In this document: piece by piece, positions 23,782 to 30,632 of the stretch
Position numbering within the stretch: position 1 is the stretch's first letter
Layout: each line of letters starts with the position of its first letter
IMG/VR virus record: IMGVR_UViG_3300020171_000064
Span: 1-42,703 of that record
Direction: 5' to 3' (one strand)
Source of the DNA: a virus
DNA: 42,703 bases
The notes under the pieces: generated by a model
What the model was told of the DNA's origin: nothing
What the model saw: only the letters and a program-made list of their open reading frames with translations
The model's database searches: none
Translations under genes and position numbers: made by a program

Positions 23782-23784
23782 GAT
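23756..23784 (+). promoter_or_regulatory. Promoter for the structured RNA region
   Basis: TTGACA 23756-23761, a 17-nt spacer, then TAAGAT 23779-23784 (4 of 6 matches). It lies at the very end of the upstream gene and points into the non-coding stretch. Predicted transcription start is about 23791. Confidence 0.6.
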
Positions 23785-23790
23785 TTCAAT

Positions 23791-24345
23791 ATAAGCTGTA
23801 CTTTAAAAATTGAATAGTGGCTCGGTGGTGAAAAAGGAGACACACTGCCTCAGGGGAAGTCTGTCAGAGGAAGAAATGGCTGACTGGAATGAGCTTCTCA
23901 TCTGGGTGACAATGGCAACAAAAGCGGAGTTCAGAGCAGCCGATGGTGTTGCTCAAGTCCCAGCCGAGTAGCTTTCCCCGAGGCGATGTTGTAACCCAGG
24001 TGCTTCAACAGCGCCAGTCTTGCCCTGGGGACTGGAGAAACAGGACAAGTGTTGAAAGGGCAGGTATGTTTCTGCTCCGTCCGAGTAAACCTTGGGGAAG
24101 GAAAACTCCCTGAGCCAGAATTCCTGCAAAGGCTGTCAATGGGTGCGGCCAGGCTCAAGGAGAGCCAGCCCCCCATAGGGTGAGACCCCCTATGCAATGG
24201 GTAGCTATAGGATAGTAAGGAATGGCACTATCCTGGCTGGCGAGACTGGGGATGCCCCAACAAGCTCCGTGGTAAGTTGGTAGCAAACGGAGTGGGTGGA
24301 TACCAGCCCTATAAGGGGCATCTCCAGATAATAGAATTAGAAAGG
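23791..24345 (+). ncRNA. Candidate large structured RNA, class not identified
   Basis: About 555 nt without a plausible plus-strand gene and visibly richer in G and C than its neighbours. Helices visible by eye: 12 bp between 23972-23983 and 24090-24101 (two G-U); 7 bp between 24004-24010 and 24050-24056; a 6-bp hairpin 24014-24019/24030-24035; a CATAGGG/CCCTATG hairpin near 24174-24195; a 7-bp hairpin GGATAGT/ACTATCC at 24210-24232; 7 bp between 24164-24170 and 24235-24241; 11 bp between 24248-24258 and 24315-24325 around a CTCCGT/ACGGAG hairpin. A further 11-of-12 pairing (23899-23910 with 23991-24002) would cross the first and form a pseudoknot. Length and ornateness recall phage RNAs such as ROOL or GOLLD, but I cannot assign it to a class. 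Confidence 0.7.
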
Positions 24346-24347
24346 AG
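24248..24347 (+). promoter_or_regulatory. Leader switch element, copy 1 (anti-SD type)
   Basis: The GCATCTCC word (24318-24325) pairs with the upstream strand 24248-24258 over 11 bp, or alternatively its CTCC pairs with the GGAG of the ribosome binding site at 24344-24347. The two pairings exclude each other, so the upstream helix would expose the site and the downstream one would hide it. Controls the MazG-like gene if real. Confidence 0.5.
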
Positions 24348-24352
24348 GAAAA

Positions 24353-24667
24353 ATGAAATACACAGAAGAGGAACAATATGGTGGGAAAATAGAGAGCATG
24401 GATGTTGGTATTGGGGAGTCCCTTGGGTATGAGATATTTTCTGAGGCATTAGGAGCTTCATTAGATTACCAACCATTTAATTCTGCACATGAAGGCATTG
24501 CTATTATATGGGAGGAGTTTCTGGAACTGCAAGAGGAGGTGTTTCAAAAACAATCAATTCGCAGTATCACTAAAATGAGGAAAGAAGCAATTCAACTTGG
24601 GGCAATGGCATTGAGATTTGTTTATGATGTCTGTCAAGATAGAAAGCTTCTAAGGAAGGGGAGATAA
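24353..24667 (+). CDS. MazG-like nucleotide pyrophosphohydrolase family protein (probable)
   Basis: A 104-residue all-helical protein. Residues 45-65 have HEGIAIIWEEFLELQEEV, the E..E-type metal-binding helix of MazG/dUTPase-like proteins, and residues 76-95 have the paired helix RKEAIQLGAMALRFVYD. The likely role is hydrolysis of NTPs or dNTPs. AAGGAGG precedes ATG, just downstream of the structured RNA. The second acidic motif is less clear, so catalytic activity is uncertain. Confidence 0.55.
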   Translation: MKYTEEEQYGGKIESMDVGIGESLGYEIFSEALGASLDYQPFNSAHEGIAIIWEEFLELQEEVFQKQSIRSITKMRKEAIQLGAMALRFVYDVCQDRKLLRKGR

Positions 24668-24668
24668 G

Positions 24669-24724
24669 GGGGGTGCTGAGGTTGGGGAATGACCAGCCCA
24701 GCATCTCCAGATAGAAAAGGAGAT
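24669..24724 (+). promoter_or_regulatory. Leader switch element, copy 2 (anti-SD type)
   Basis: Strand 24669-24678 pairs with 24699-24708 over 10 bp (two G-U), enclosing a GGT/ACC hairpin. Alternatively ATCTCC 24703-24708 pairs perfectly with GGAGAT 24719-24724, which is the ribosome binding site of the gene at 24729. Same logic and same core word as copy 1. Confidence 0.55.
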
Positions 24725-24728
24725 AGAT

Positions 24729-24833
24729 ATGAAATTTGATAATAGCTGGTTTACAGGATTCTTTATTGGGCTGATTCTAGGTTGCTGTGCAATGGTTTTC
24801 ATATTAGGTTGGTTTGGAGTCTTACTTTGTTAG
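24729..24833 (+). CDS. Single-span membrane microprotein
   Basis: A 34-residue protein, nearly all hydrophobic after residue 7 (GFFIGLILGCCAMVFILGWFGVLL). GGAG precedes ATG within the switch hairpin. Probably an inner-membrane peptide; function unknown. Confidence 0.6.
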   Translation: MKFDNSWFTGFFIGLILGCCAMVFILGWFGVLLC

Positions 24834-24860
24834 ACATCTTCATTAGAAAGGAGGAAACAG

Positions 24861-25079
24861 ATGGATATAAATGAATTACTGGATGCGATAAAAGTGGGAC
24901 TGATAGGTTGTATTGATGGTGGAATAAGGAAACTTGAAACAACAGTCTCTGATGATAAGAGAGTCTTAACTTACTGGGTTGGAGGTGTCCTCCGCATTGA
25001 CATAAAAGGATTAGAAAGGTCCAGTAAGCCAAAAAGGCATCTCCAGATAAAAGGAGGACAAGATGGTATGGCCAGATAA
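24861..25079 (+). CDS. Unknown 72-residue protein
   Basis: It starts behind AAGGAGG. The first 50 residues look like a small alpha/beta protein (ELLDAIKVGLIGCIDGGIRKL, RVLTYWVGGVLRIDI). The last 20 residues are encoded by the third leader element and overlap the next gene, so that part is probably not conserved. Confidence 0.55.
   Translation: MDINELLDAIKVGLIGCIDGGIRKLETTVSDDKRVLTYWVGGVLRIDIKGLERSSKPKRHLQIKGGQDGMAR
25037..25058 (+). promoter_or_regulatory. Leader element copy 3 (GCATCTCCAGATA)
   Basis: The 13-mer at 25037-25049 is identical to those at 24318 and 24701, and again stands just before a GGAGG site (25053-25057). CTCC/GGAG pairing is possible; the upstream G-rich partner is weak here. 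A decayed fourth copy is at about 24836. Confidence 0.5.
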
Positions 25080-25098
25080 AGGATTGAAGGGGGACAAA

Positions 25099-25353
25099 AT
25101 GGATGAATCATTAGAAAAGGAAATTTCGGAGATACTAACAGGTGAAGAAGAACTGCCTAGCATTGAGGAAATTAGAGAGTTCTTTAGACACTACGACAAC
25201 CTGCAAGACATTACTGTACCGTGGTTTCACGCTATGGATAACTATTTACAGAGGAGCGTACGAGAACGCCCTCTCTGGTTTGCTCTAATAGATGCTTTCA
25301 GGGCGGGGAGAGCTTACCAGGATATGAAAGGAGGACAAGATGGAAGGATATGA
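25099..25353 (+). CDS. Unknown 84-residue acidic protein
   Basis: ATG 25099 (behind GGGGGA) is preferred; ATG 25063 in the same frame, behind GGAGG, would add 12 residues. Mostly helical and acidic (ESLEKEISEILTGEEELPSIEEIREFF). It overlaps the next gene by 14 nt. No family is recognised. Confidence 0.55.
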   Translation: MDESLEKEISEILTGEEELPSIEEIREFFRHYDNLQDITVPWFHAMDNYLQRSVRERPLWFALIDAFRAGRAYQDMKGGQDGRI

Positions 25354-25870
25354 ACGAGACCAGTATCTGATGGAAGACTATGAAAAAGACCATATAGAAG
25401 GATCAGAAGCTGAAGTACAGGCAGATGCTGATGCTAGGGAGGATAAGATAGATAAGCTAAAGAAAATCATACAAGAGGCATGGAATGAGGGGGACAGACT
25501 AATTGCGATAGAGGAGGATACCTTTGGTGCCTTTTTAGAAAGAGCGGCCAAGGCAATCCAGGATGCGGGCTACCAAAAGGCAGAGACTATTGGCGAAGTA
25601 TTCGCTAAGGCTAAGAAGCGACCAGACTTAGTATTTCCCCCTGAATATTATGAGCTAACGACAGATGAATTAGGTGATGATGAACTTAGCGAACCTGCGG
25701 CTGGAGCAATGGAAAAGATTATTGAAGCTGTAGGCACAAAGGCAGAGGGCAGGTTGCTGGTGGATAAAAATACAGTAGTATTGTGCCAAGAGTTCTTATG
25801 CAAGATATTTAATCAGACTTCAACTTTTCTGGAATTTCTGAAAGCTCTTAAAAGGCGGGAGGAGAAATGA
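25340..25870 (+). CDS. Unknown 176-residue acidic protein
   Basis: AAGGAGG precedes ATG. The N-terminal 35 residues are highly acidic. Residues 35-75 hold two helices resembling the protein at 20453 (KIIQEAW, AAKAIQDAGYQK). A second domain with LVDKNTVVLCQEFLCKIFNQ follows. It overlaps the next ATG (ATGA). No function is recognised. Confidence 0.6.
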   Translation: MEGYERDQYLMEDYEKDHIEGSEAEVQADADAREDKIDKLKKIIQEAWNEGDRLIAIEEDTFGAFLERAAKAIQDAGYQKAETIGEVFAKAKKRPDLVFPPEYYELTTDELGDDELSEPAAGAMEKIIEAVGTKAEGRLLVDKNTVVLCQEFLCKIFNQTSTFLEFLKALKRREEK

Positions 25871-26217
25871 CCGAGTTAGAATTGAGAGACAAGATTAAAG
25901 AGTTTGTGGTAACTATTCGAGCGGATGTTATTTACGATAACAAGAGCGTAAGGTGCTTTGAGAATCGTATAGATGACCTTATGGTTCTTATCAAGCAAGC
26001 CTGCTGGCTGAAGGGCGAGGGCGAATTGCCAAAGAATCCTTATCCTAAAGAGATATTCACAATGGATATTGAGGAATCGGGCAAATTCTTACGGGAGACA
26101 ATCGGCGATGCTATGACAACTGCTACTAGCGGAGCCTTAGGTCGCCTTGTTTACTCAAATTGCCAGGATGATTATGATGAGCAAGGGTTTAAGCCCTGCC
26201 TGGAGTGGGATAAATGA
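25867..26217 (+). CDS. Unknown 116-residue protein
   Basis: An alpha-helical, mildly acidic protein (ELELRDKIKEFVVTIRAD, RIDDLMVLIKQACW) coupled by ATGA overlaps to both neighbours. Its FENRIDDLMVLIKQA helix again resembles the repeated helical segments of 20453 and 25340. Function unknown. Confidence 0.6.
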   Translation: MTELELRDKIKEFVVTIRADVIYDNKSVRCFENRIDDLMVLIKQACWLKGEGELPKNPYPKEIFTMDIEESGKFLRETIGDAMTTATSGALGRLVYSNCQDDYDEQGFKPCLEWDK

Positions 26218-26393
26218 TTAAAGCGATTCTCAAACTGATACTCTGTACGAATGGCCTACACTTGTGGAAGTTCTTTCCTAAAGGTGGGGCGAAAGAATCT
26301 TATATTTGGTGTAACTTATGTGACCGCACGGAATGGTGGGATGAAGAAGGTGGTTACTATGTACCCCCACCAAGTGAGGAGTGGGAGAAATGA
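26214..26393 (+). CDS. Small zinc-ribbon-like protein
   Basis: A 59-residue protein. It starts with a hydrophobic segment (IKAILKLILCTNGLHLW), then YIWCNLCDRTEWWDEEGG. With only one clear Cys pair plus Cys17, metal binding is plausible but not sure. The layout resembles the gene at 27027 (hydrophobic start, then a CEVC pair), so the two may be related. It overlaps both neighbours by 4 nt. Confidence 0.55.
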   Translation: MIKAILKLILCTNGLHLWKFFPKGGAKESYIWCNLCDRTEWWDEEGGYYVPPPSEEWEK

Positions 26394-26593
26394 GATGTGA
26401 TATTTGTGGCAGGGATAATCTTACAGAGAAGGAGCTAAATGTCCACACTAAGTTTTTCCACAAGAAGGTATCTGATGCAGCACACCAATCACAACAACTC
26501 TCCTCTGGAATATGTCCTGAATGTGGTTCAACTTTGTGGTTCCAGGAAGGTTGTTCTACCTGTTTTTCGTGCGGATGGTCAAAATGCGATTAA
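26390..26593 (+). CDS. C2H2 finger joined to an NrdJ-tail-like zinc ribbon
   Basis: A 67-residue protein. Residues 3-25 form a C2H2 finger (CDICGRDNLTEKELNVHTKFFH). Residues 42-66 (CPECGSTLWF, then GCSTCFSCGWSKC) follow the pattern of the C-terminal zinc-binding tail of B12-dependent ribonucleotide reductases. The catalytic reductase is absent, so this is a stand-alone metal module, perhaps for nucleic-acid binding or for interaction with a host reductase. Start 26390 overlaps the previous stop. Confidence 0.65.
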   Translation: MRCDICGRDNLTEKELNVHTKFFHKKVSDAAHQSQQLSSGICPECGSTLWFQEGCSTCFSCGWSKCD

Positions 26594-26663
26594 CAGAGTT
26601 GTTGCTGGTTTCTCAAAAGCCATGACATTTTACAGCCGAAGAGGAAATGATGGAGTTTAGGGC

Positions 26664-27014
26664 ATGAGAGAAGCGAGGCTAAAGTTAACGGAAAGCCAAC
26701 TTAGTGCTCAAGTTAAGGCTTACTTAGAAATTTTAGAGTCACAGGGAAAACTATTTTGGCTACGTTTGAACGCAGGGCAGTTTGTCTTTGAGGATAAGGA
26801 CGGCAAACGAAGGCATTATAGTGGAGTGCGAAAAGGTTGTAGCGATTTTCTAATTTTGATGCCTGGCCACGTTATTTTTCTCGAACTTAAGAGTACCACA
26901 GGTAAGATGAGCGAGTATCAAAAAGAGTTCGCCAATCTGGTGAATTTCTTTGGAGCGGAATACAGGGTAGCCAAGGATTTTGACCGAGTTCAGGAGATAC
27001 TATATGAGATTTGA
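26664..27014 (+). CDS. VRR-NUC domain nuclease
   Basis: A 116-residue protein with the PD-(D/E)XK core of the VRR-NUC family: SQLSAQVKAYLEIL, then LNAG, GCSDFLILMPGHVIFLELKS (catalytic Asp85 and Glu-Leu-Lys), and YQKEFANLVNFFGAEYRVAK. In phages such short VRR-NUC proteins act on Holliday junctions or branched DNA. Their usual length is about 100-130 residues, so this is complete. Confidence 0.85.
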   Translation: MREARLKLTESQLSAQVKAYLEILESQGKLFWLRLNAGQFVFEDKDGKRRHYSGVRKGCSDFLILMPGHVIFLELKSTTGKMSEYQKEFANLVNFFGAEYRVAKDFDRVQEILYEI

Positions 27015-27026
27015 GGAGATACTGAG

Positions 27027-27185
27027 ATGATTCTTATCTGTTGGTTCAAGACGTTTTGGCGGACACTAAATAGCCTGTGGTTCCCTGCTGGCATTTATAT
27101 CAGTGGGCATGATTTTGCGGAGCAAGAAGATGGTACATTAGAGTGCGAAGTATGTGGAGCAAAGAGCAAGGCAAGTTTAGAATAA
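27027..27185 (+). CDS. Small protein with hydrophobic start and one Cys pair
   Basis: A 52-residue protein: ILICWFKTFWRTLNSLWF, then LECEVCGAKSK. It resembles the gene at 26214 in layout. Ribosome binding site GAGGAG. Function unknown. Confidence 0.5.
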   Translation: MILICWFKTFWRTLNSLWFPAGIYISGHDFAEQEDGTLECEVCGAKSKASLE

Positions 27186-27212
27186 GTTTTAAGGAGATAG
27201 AAAGGAAGGCAA

Positions 27213-27353
27213 ATGCTAGCATCACAGCATTGCAAAGAGGCCGAGCAGCAGATGAAAAAGGCACTGAAGGAGATAAGGAAGGCTAGACGACACTTTAAGT
27301 TTTTGAGGAAGCAACAGAAGGCTGTGCGGAAGAAGCTGGGTATTAAGAAATGA
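27213..27353 (+). CDS. Small basic coiled-coil protein
   Basis: A 46-residue protein, about one third Lys/Arg, predicted as one long helix (EAEQQMKKALKEIRKARRHF). A weak AAGGAAGG precedes ATG. Nucleic-acid binding is plausible. Confidence 0.5.
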   Translation: MLASQHCKEAEQQMKKALKEIRKARRHFKFLRKQQKAVRKKLGIKK

Positions 27354-27378
27354 CAGAAACTGGACTTTGCGAGTATAA
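27350..27378 (+). promoter_or_regulatory. Probable promoter of HNH gene copy A
   Basis: ATGACA at about 27350-27355, an 18-nt spacer, then TATAAT at about 27373-27378. Unlike the leaderless promoters this leaves a short leader with a GGGGG ribosome binding site. Confidence 0.55.
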
Positions 27379-27396
27379 TAATTCCAGGGGGATAAT

Positions 27397-27975
27397 ATGC
27401 CAGAAATAGGTGAGATTAAAAAAGGACAGGATTTAGGTTTTACCAGATACTATAAATTTATATGGCGTGCTTGTGTAGATTGTGGGAAGGAGCGATGGGT
27501 TAGATTGAAGAGAGGGCAACCTAAAAATAGATATTGCCTTTCTTGTGCCCACAAGGGAAACTCAGGCGGGAAAGGATCAAGAGGAATGTGGAAGGCTGGT
27601 TGTAAACATAAAATAAAAAATAGTAGCGGGTATATTGAAATTAAACTCCAGCCTAATGACTCATTTTATCCGATGGCTAGTAAAGGGGGTTATATTTTAG
27701 AGCATCGTTTAGTTGTGGCAAAGAGACTTGGAAGATGTCTATTAAAAAGTGAGCATGTCCATCATATTGACGGGATTAAAGACCATAATAAAGATAATAA
27801 TCTTCAGTTACTTAGTCAGGCAGACCATAGTATTAAAATTCAATTATGCCAACATTGCTCACTCAGGCAGGATATACGAATGGTGCAATTACAAAATAAA
27901 ATGTTACTAGAACAAATACGAAACCTAAACTTGAGATTGATGGATGTTGGAATTCTAAAAGGCGTTAAGATATGA
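27397..27975 (+). CDS. HNH endonuclease with shared N-terminal zinc module, copy A
   Basis: A 192-residue protein. Residues 1-52 are a zinc module (MPEIGEIKKGQDLGF, IWRACVDCGKERWV, YCLSC) also found at the start of the genes at 30767 and 34219. Residues 100-145 are an HNH_3-type centre (ILEHRLVVAK, HVHHIDG, DNNLQLLSQADH). The last 45 residues are a coiled coil. It is a likely homing-type nuclease. It ends overlapping the next ATG. Confidence 0.85.
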   Translation: MPEIGEIKKGQDLGFTRYYKFIWRACVDCGKERWVRLKRGQPKNRYCLSCAHKGNSGGKGSRGMWKAGCKHKIKNSSGYIEIKLQPNDSFYPMASKGGYILEHRLVVAKRLGRCLLKSEHVHHIDGIKDHNKDNNLQLLSQADHSIKIQLCQHCSLRQDIRMVQLQNKMLLEQIRNLNLRLMDVGILKGVKI

Positions 27976-28271
27976 CAGAGAAAGAACTCTATTTTTATTT
28001 AAATGATTACGCTAAGTTATCAACTGTATCGGTTGAATGGAGGACGGGGCAGCCGACACTTTCCGATAAATATGATGGGATAGACGCAAAAGTTTCTATT
28101 GACATGGCGATAAGAGAATTAGAGTTAGAGGAGAAGTTTGTTATCGTGGTTAAGCTTATATGTGATTTTCCTGAGTGTGCTTACTGGTTAGGCACGCCCG
28201 ATATAGAGGGAATAAAGGAACGGGCAATTTCTAAAATGCTACTATTTCTAAATAAAGGAGAGAAAATATGA
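27972..28271 (+). CDS. Small HTH / sigma-like regulator (tentative)
   Basis: A 99-residue protein whose second half (DMAIRELELEEKFVIVVKLICDF, YWLGTPDIEGIKERAISKML) has the spacing of a sigma-70 region-4 or ArpU/RinA-type late activator: a run of helices ending in a recognition-like IEGIKERA. If right, it could switch on late genes. It is coupled to both neighbours by 4-nt overlaps. The call is tentative. Confidence 0.4.
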   Translation: MTEKELYFYLNDYAKLSTVSVEWRTGQPTLSDKYDGIDAKVSIDMAIRELELEEKFVIVVKLICDFPECAYWLGTPDIEGIKERAISKMLLFLNKGEKI

Positions 28272-28438
28272 ATTACTGGTTGGGAGTTCTGGGGACATGG
28301 GTCATGTGTGACGGGATTGCCTCATTGTGGGCATATACCAGGCCTGGAATCACGCAGTCCTGGTTAAGAGACCATAGTTTGCGATGTTTGCGGATTGGGC
28401 TGGGAATTGCTATAATTATTATTGGAGCGATAAGCTAA
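28268..28438 (+). CDS. Small membrane protein, two spans
   Basis: A 56-residue protein with hydrophobic segments at residues 3-19 and 41-56 (LRIGLGIAIIIIGAI). It starts inside the previous stop. Role unknown. Confidence 0.6.
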   Translation: MNYWLGVLGTWVMCDGIASLWAYTRPGITQSWLRDHSLRCLRIGLGIAIIIIGAIS

Positions 28439-28505
28439 AATGGCTAATTTGGAGCATATAGACAAAAGAGGAGAACCCCTTGGAACGCACGCATAGGAGG
28501 TATAG

Positions 28506-28886
28506 ATGAGAGAGATTAAATTCAGAGCTTGGTACAGAGAAGGGAAATGTTGGCTTGACAGTGTTCGTGTTTTTGGAGATGGTTCATGGTATGGTTCGCT
28601 AATTGGAGAAAATGGAATTGAAGTAGGGGGATATGATGAGCGAGAATGTGATCTTATGCAGTTTACGGGGTTACTTGATAAACAAGGCAAGGAAATTTAT
28701 GAGGGAGATATAGTTATTGGATTTCCCACGGGCAACCAGCCTGCCATTGTGGACTTTGCGCACGGGGCATTCATGACTTACTGGAAAGCAAGGGATGAAT
28801 GGCGTTGGTTATATCAACCCACCTATGTTTGGGAAGTCATCGGCAACATTTGGGAGAATCCTGGATTATTAGAGAGGCACGCGTGA
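28506..28886 (+). CDS. YopX family protein
   Basis: A 126-residue protein with the YopX signature: REIKFRAWY, LMQFTGLLDKQGKEIYEGDIV and a closing WEVIGNIWENPGLL. YopX proteins are common in phages of Gram-positive and other bacteria; the biochemical role is not known. AGGAGG precedes ATG. Confidence 0.9.
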   Translation: MREIKFRAWYREGKCWLDSVRVFGDGSWYGSLIGENGIEVGGYDERECDLMQFTGLLDKQGKEIYEGDIVIGFPTGNQPAIVDFAHGAFMTYWKARDEWRWLYQPTYVWEVIGNIWENPGLLERHA

Positions 28887-28913
28887 CATGAGGTCACAAA
28901 TTGAGAGGTCAAG

Positions 28914-29765
28914 ATGGAAACTGAAGAGCCGCGCTGGTTCGGACACATTTTAGATAAATCCTTCAAGCATTTGAGGATTGTCATTATTAGCGACCCGCAC
29001 TATGGCAATCCTTTATTCTCTGAGAAGCACTTCACACGCACAATAGATTTTGTTAAAAATAATCCTGATGTCTATTGCATATTGAATGGCGATTTGTGCG
29101 AGTCTTCCCTCCGCACATCAAAGGGTGACATCTATAAACAAGTTGGCACGCCGCAAGACCAAAGGGACTGGATAATTGAGAAACTCACGCCGTTACATGA
29201 CCGCATTCTTGGGATGACTTCAGGGAATCATGAAATGCGAATTTATAATGAGGCTGGCATGGACATTTCGAAAGACATTGCGGCAGCATTTCATGTCCCG
29301 TATCGTCAGGAAGGTATCTTCCTTAAGATAATGTTTGGGGACGGGAACGACAGCGTTGAAGGCAGACCATATGTCTTTTGGGCATATTGCACGCATGGCT
29401 ATGGTGGGGCACGGACAAAGAGCGCTAAGGCTGTGAAGGCAGAGAGAGTTGCGGCCTGGGTACACACCGATTTCATCGCGATGGCGCACGACCATGTGGT
29501 GAATGTTTCCCCTGATGTTTACTTGATACCTGATAATCGGGGGACTGTTGACACAAAGACGGGATTCCTTACTGGCAAATTAACAGCACACAGAAAGATG
29601 TTAATTAAAACGAACGCGTACCTGAAGTGGGGAGGATATAGTGAAATGGGAGGTTTCCCTCCCGTTGATTTGGCTACTCCTGTTGTTATGTTACTCACGC
29701 CTGAATCTGAATATTGGAAGTTGATTCCTGAAAGACCGCAGAAAGCTGTCAAGGTGATTGTGTAG
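28914..29765 (+). CDS. Calcineurin-like metallophosphoesterase
   Basis: A 283-residue protein with all motifs of the family: IISDPHY (Asp27, His29), ILNGDLCE, TSGNHEMR, CTHGYGG and AMAHDHV. These coordinate two metal ions for cleavage of a phosphodiester. The substrate is unknown; DNA, RNA or cyclic nucleotides are possible. Its last 17 nt overlap the end of the convergent minus-strand gene at 29749. Confidence 0.85.
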   Translation: METEEPRWFGHILDKSFKHLRIVIISDPHYGNPLFSEKHFTRTIDFVKNNPDVYCILNGDLCESSLRTSKGDIYKQVGTPQDQRDWIIEKLTPLHDRILGMTSGNHEMRIYNEAGMDISKDIAAAFHVPYRQEGIFLKIMFGDGNDSVEGRPYVFWAYCTHGYGGARTKSAKAVKAERVAAWVHTDFIAMAHDHVVNVSPDVYLIPDNRGTVDTKTGFLTGKLTAHRKMLIKTNAYLKWGGYSEMGGFPPVDLATPVVMLLTPESEYWKLIPERPQKAVKVIV

Positions 29766-29931
29766 TTTGCTTAACTGTAATTCCATCATAGCAATTGCCA
29801 TATACTTTATAGCCTAACTTCATTAAACTAAACACATATCCATCATATAGCAATTCTGGGGCTATGTCTCCTTCGAATTGTCCCTTGTATTCCCTTCCTA
29901 TCCATTCTTGAAATGTATAAGGCGCTTTCAT
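29749..29931 (-). CDS. Small protein of the minus-strand cassette, unknown
   Basis: A 60-residue protein (MKAPYTFQEWIGREYKG, ELLYDGYVFSLMKLGYKVYG) behind a strong AGGAGG. It is the last of four minus-strand genes. No family is recognised. Confidence 0.65.
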   Translation of the reverse strand: MKAPYTFQEWIGREYKGQFEGDIAPELLYDGYVFSLMKLGYKVYGNCYDGITVKQTTQSP

Positions 29932-29944
29932 TTCCTATTCCTCC

Positions 29945-30241
29945 TTAGCTAATATTTATTCTGCCTCCATAATCGCCATGTCTACCTGTTACTTGTTGGG
30001 TGATGTGTTCTACATCATTGTTCTTCTGCTGCCAAGTCTGACCAGGTTTGGCATCACAATGAATCTTTAGCCAGCATGACGCCGTGCCCGTACCATGACC
30101 AACTTTGACATTGGTATAACCTGCTTCTAGTAAGGCTATTTTGACAGCCTTCGTTTCCTGCCTATGGTTGTTATGTAGTCGCCATGTGTGGCAAGCTAAC
30201 TCGCCGCTGATTGCTTGCCTCTCGATTAAGTCTAGGTTCAT
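29945..30241 (-). CDS. Unknown 98-residue protein of the minus-strand cassette
   Basis: A strong AGGAGGG precedes ATG. The middle (KAVKIALLEAGYTNVKVGHGTGTASCWLKI) looks like an alpha/beta unit with a Gly-rich turn. It has been placed on the minus strand together with 29749 and 30171, under the promoter at 30.6 kb. Function unknown. Confidence 0.7.
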   Translation of the reverse strand: MNLDLIERQAISGELACHTWRLHNNHRQETKAVKIALLEAGYTNVKVGHGTGTASCWLKIHCDAKPGQTWQQKNNDVEHITQQVTGRHGDYGGRINIS

Positions 30242-30452
30242 TTCCTTTCCCTCCTTTTTTTAGTTTCATTTCCTTGACACACTCTGTTCCAAGCTTCAAA
30301 ATGTCATCCTGGTTATCTTCGGCATGAAACCAATGCAATTTGCTACGAGCTTTGCGGCAATCATCACATTTATAATCACCTTCAAACAAGCCATCATAAA
30401 TCCAAGTTCTGATGTACCAATATTGATATTTACTGCCTTTCCGAAACTCCAT
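30171..30452 (-). CDS. Unknown 93-residue protein with Cys pair
   Basis: AGGAGGG precedes ATG. Contains CDDC at residue 29 and a later lone Cys, on a basic chain (YQYWYIRTWIYDGLFEGDY). Its end overlaps the start of the 29945-30241 gene by 71 nt, so the last 20 residues are probably not selected. Confidence 0.6.
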   Translation of the reverse strand: MEFRKGSKYQYWYIRTWIYDGLFEGDYKCDDCRKARSKLHWFHAEDNQDDILKLGTECVKEMKLKKGGKGNEPRLNREASNQRRVSLPHMATT

Positions 30453-30580
30453 TTCCTTTTCCCTCCTGTTTTATTTGCCTGCAATATCTTTCTTAGTTCC
30501 CGCGATAGTGCCTTCGCCTCTTCCTGTTCCAGGTAAGTCTGGAAGTCTTTTAGCTTCTTATCCAATTCCTTTGCCTTCAT
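30296..30580 (-). CDS. First gene of the minus-strand cassette, leaderless, probably shifted at its 3' end
   Basis: The first 42 residues are a convincing charged helix (KELDKKLKDFQTYLEQEEAKALSREL). The rest runs antisense-like through the next gene in another frame and is hydrophobic. A one-base shift near 30473 would give a TAA directly before the next ribosome binding site, so the gene probably ends there in relatives. The ATG lies 6 nt after a -10 box, as in the other leaderless genes. Confidence 0.5.
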   Translation of the reverse strand: MKAKELDKKLKDFQTYLEQEEAKALSRELRKILQANKTGGKRKWSFGKAVNINIGTSELGFMMACLKVIINVMIAAKLVANCIGFMPKITRMTF

Positions 30581-30586
30581 ATACTA

Positions 30587-30615
30587 ATAATATACCACCC
30601 TCTCCAGCTTGTCAA
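30587..30615 (-). promoter_or_regulatory. Promoter of the minus-strand cassette
   Basis: On the minus strand TTGACA lies at 30615-30610, then a 17-nt spacer, then TATTAT 30592-30587, and ATG after 6 nt. The -35 lies in the 15-bp block also found at 15222-15236. Confidence 0.8.
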
Positions 30616-30632
30616 TAGGTTTTAGGTAATCC

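Noticed and set aside
23791-24345. Group I or group II intron
   Set aside because: I could not find the group I core strands or a group II domain V, no exons to join, and no intron-encoded protein inside.
23931-24376. Minus-strand frames of 73-88 codons across the RNA region
   Set aside because: No ribosome binding site, Pro/Ser/Arg-rich low-quality protein, explained by GC-rich paired segments.
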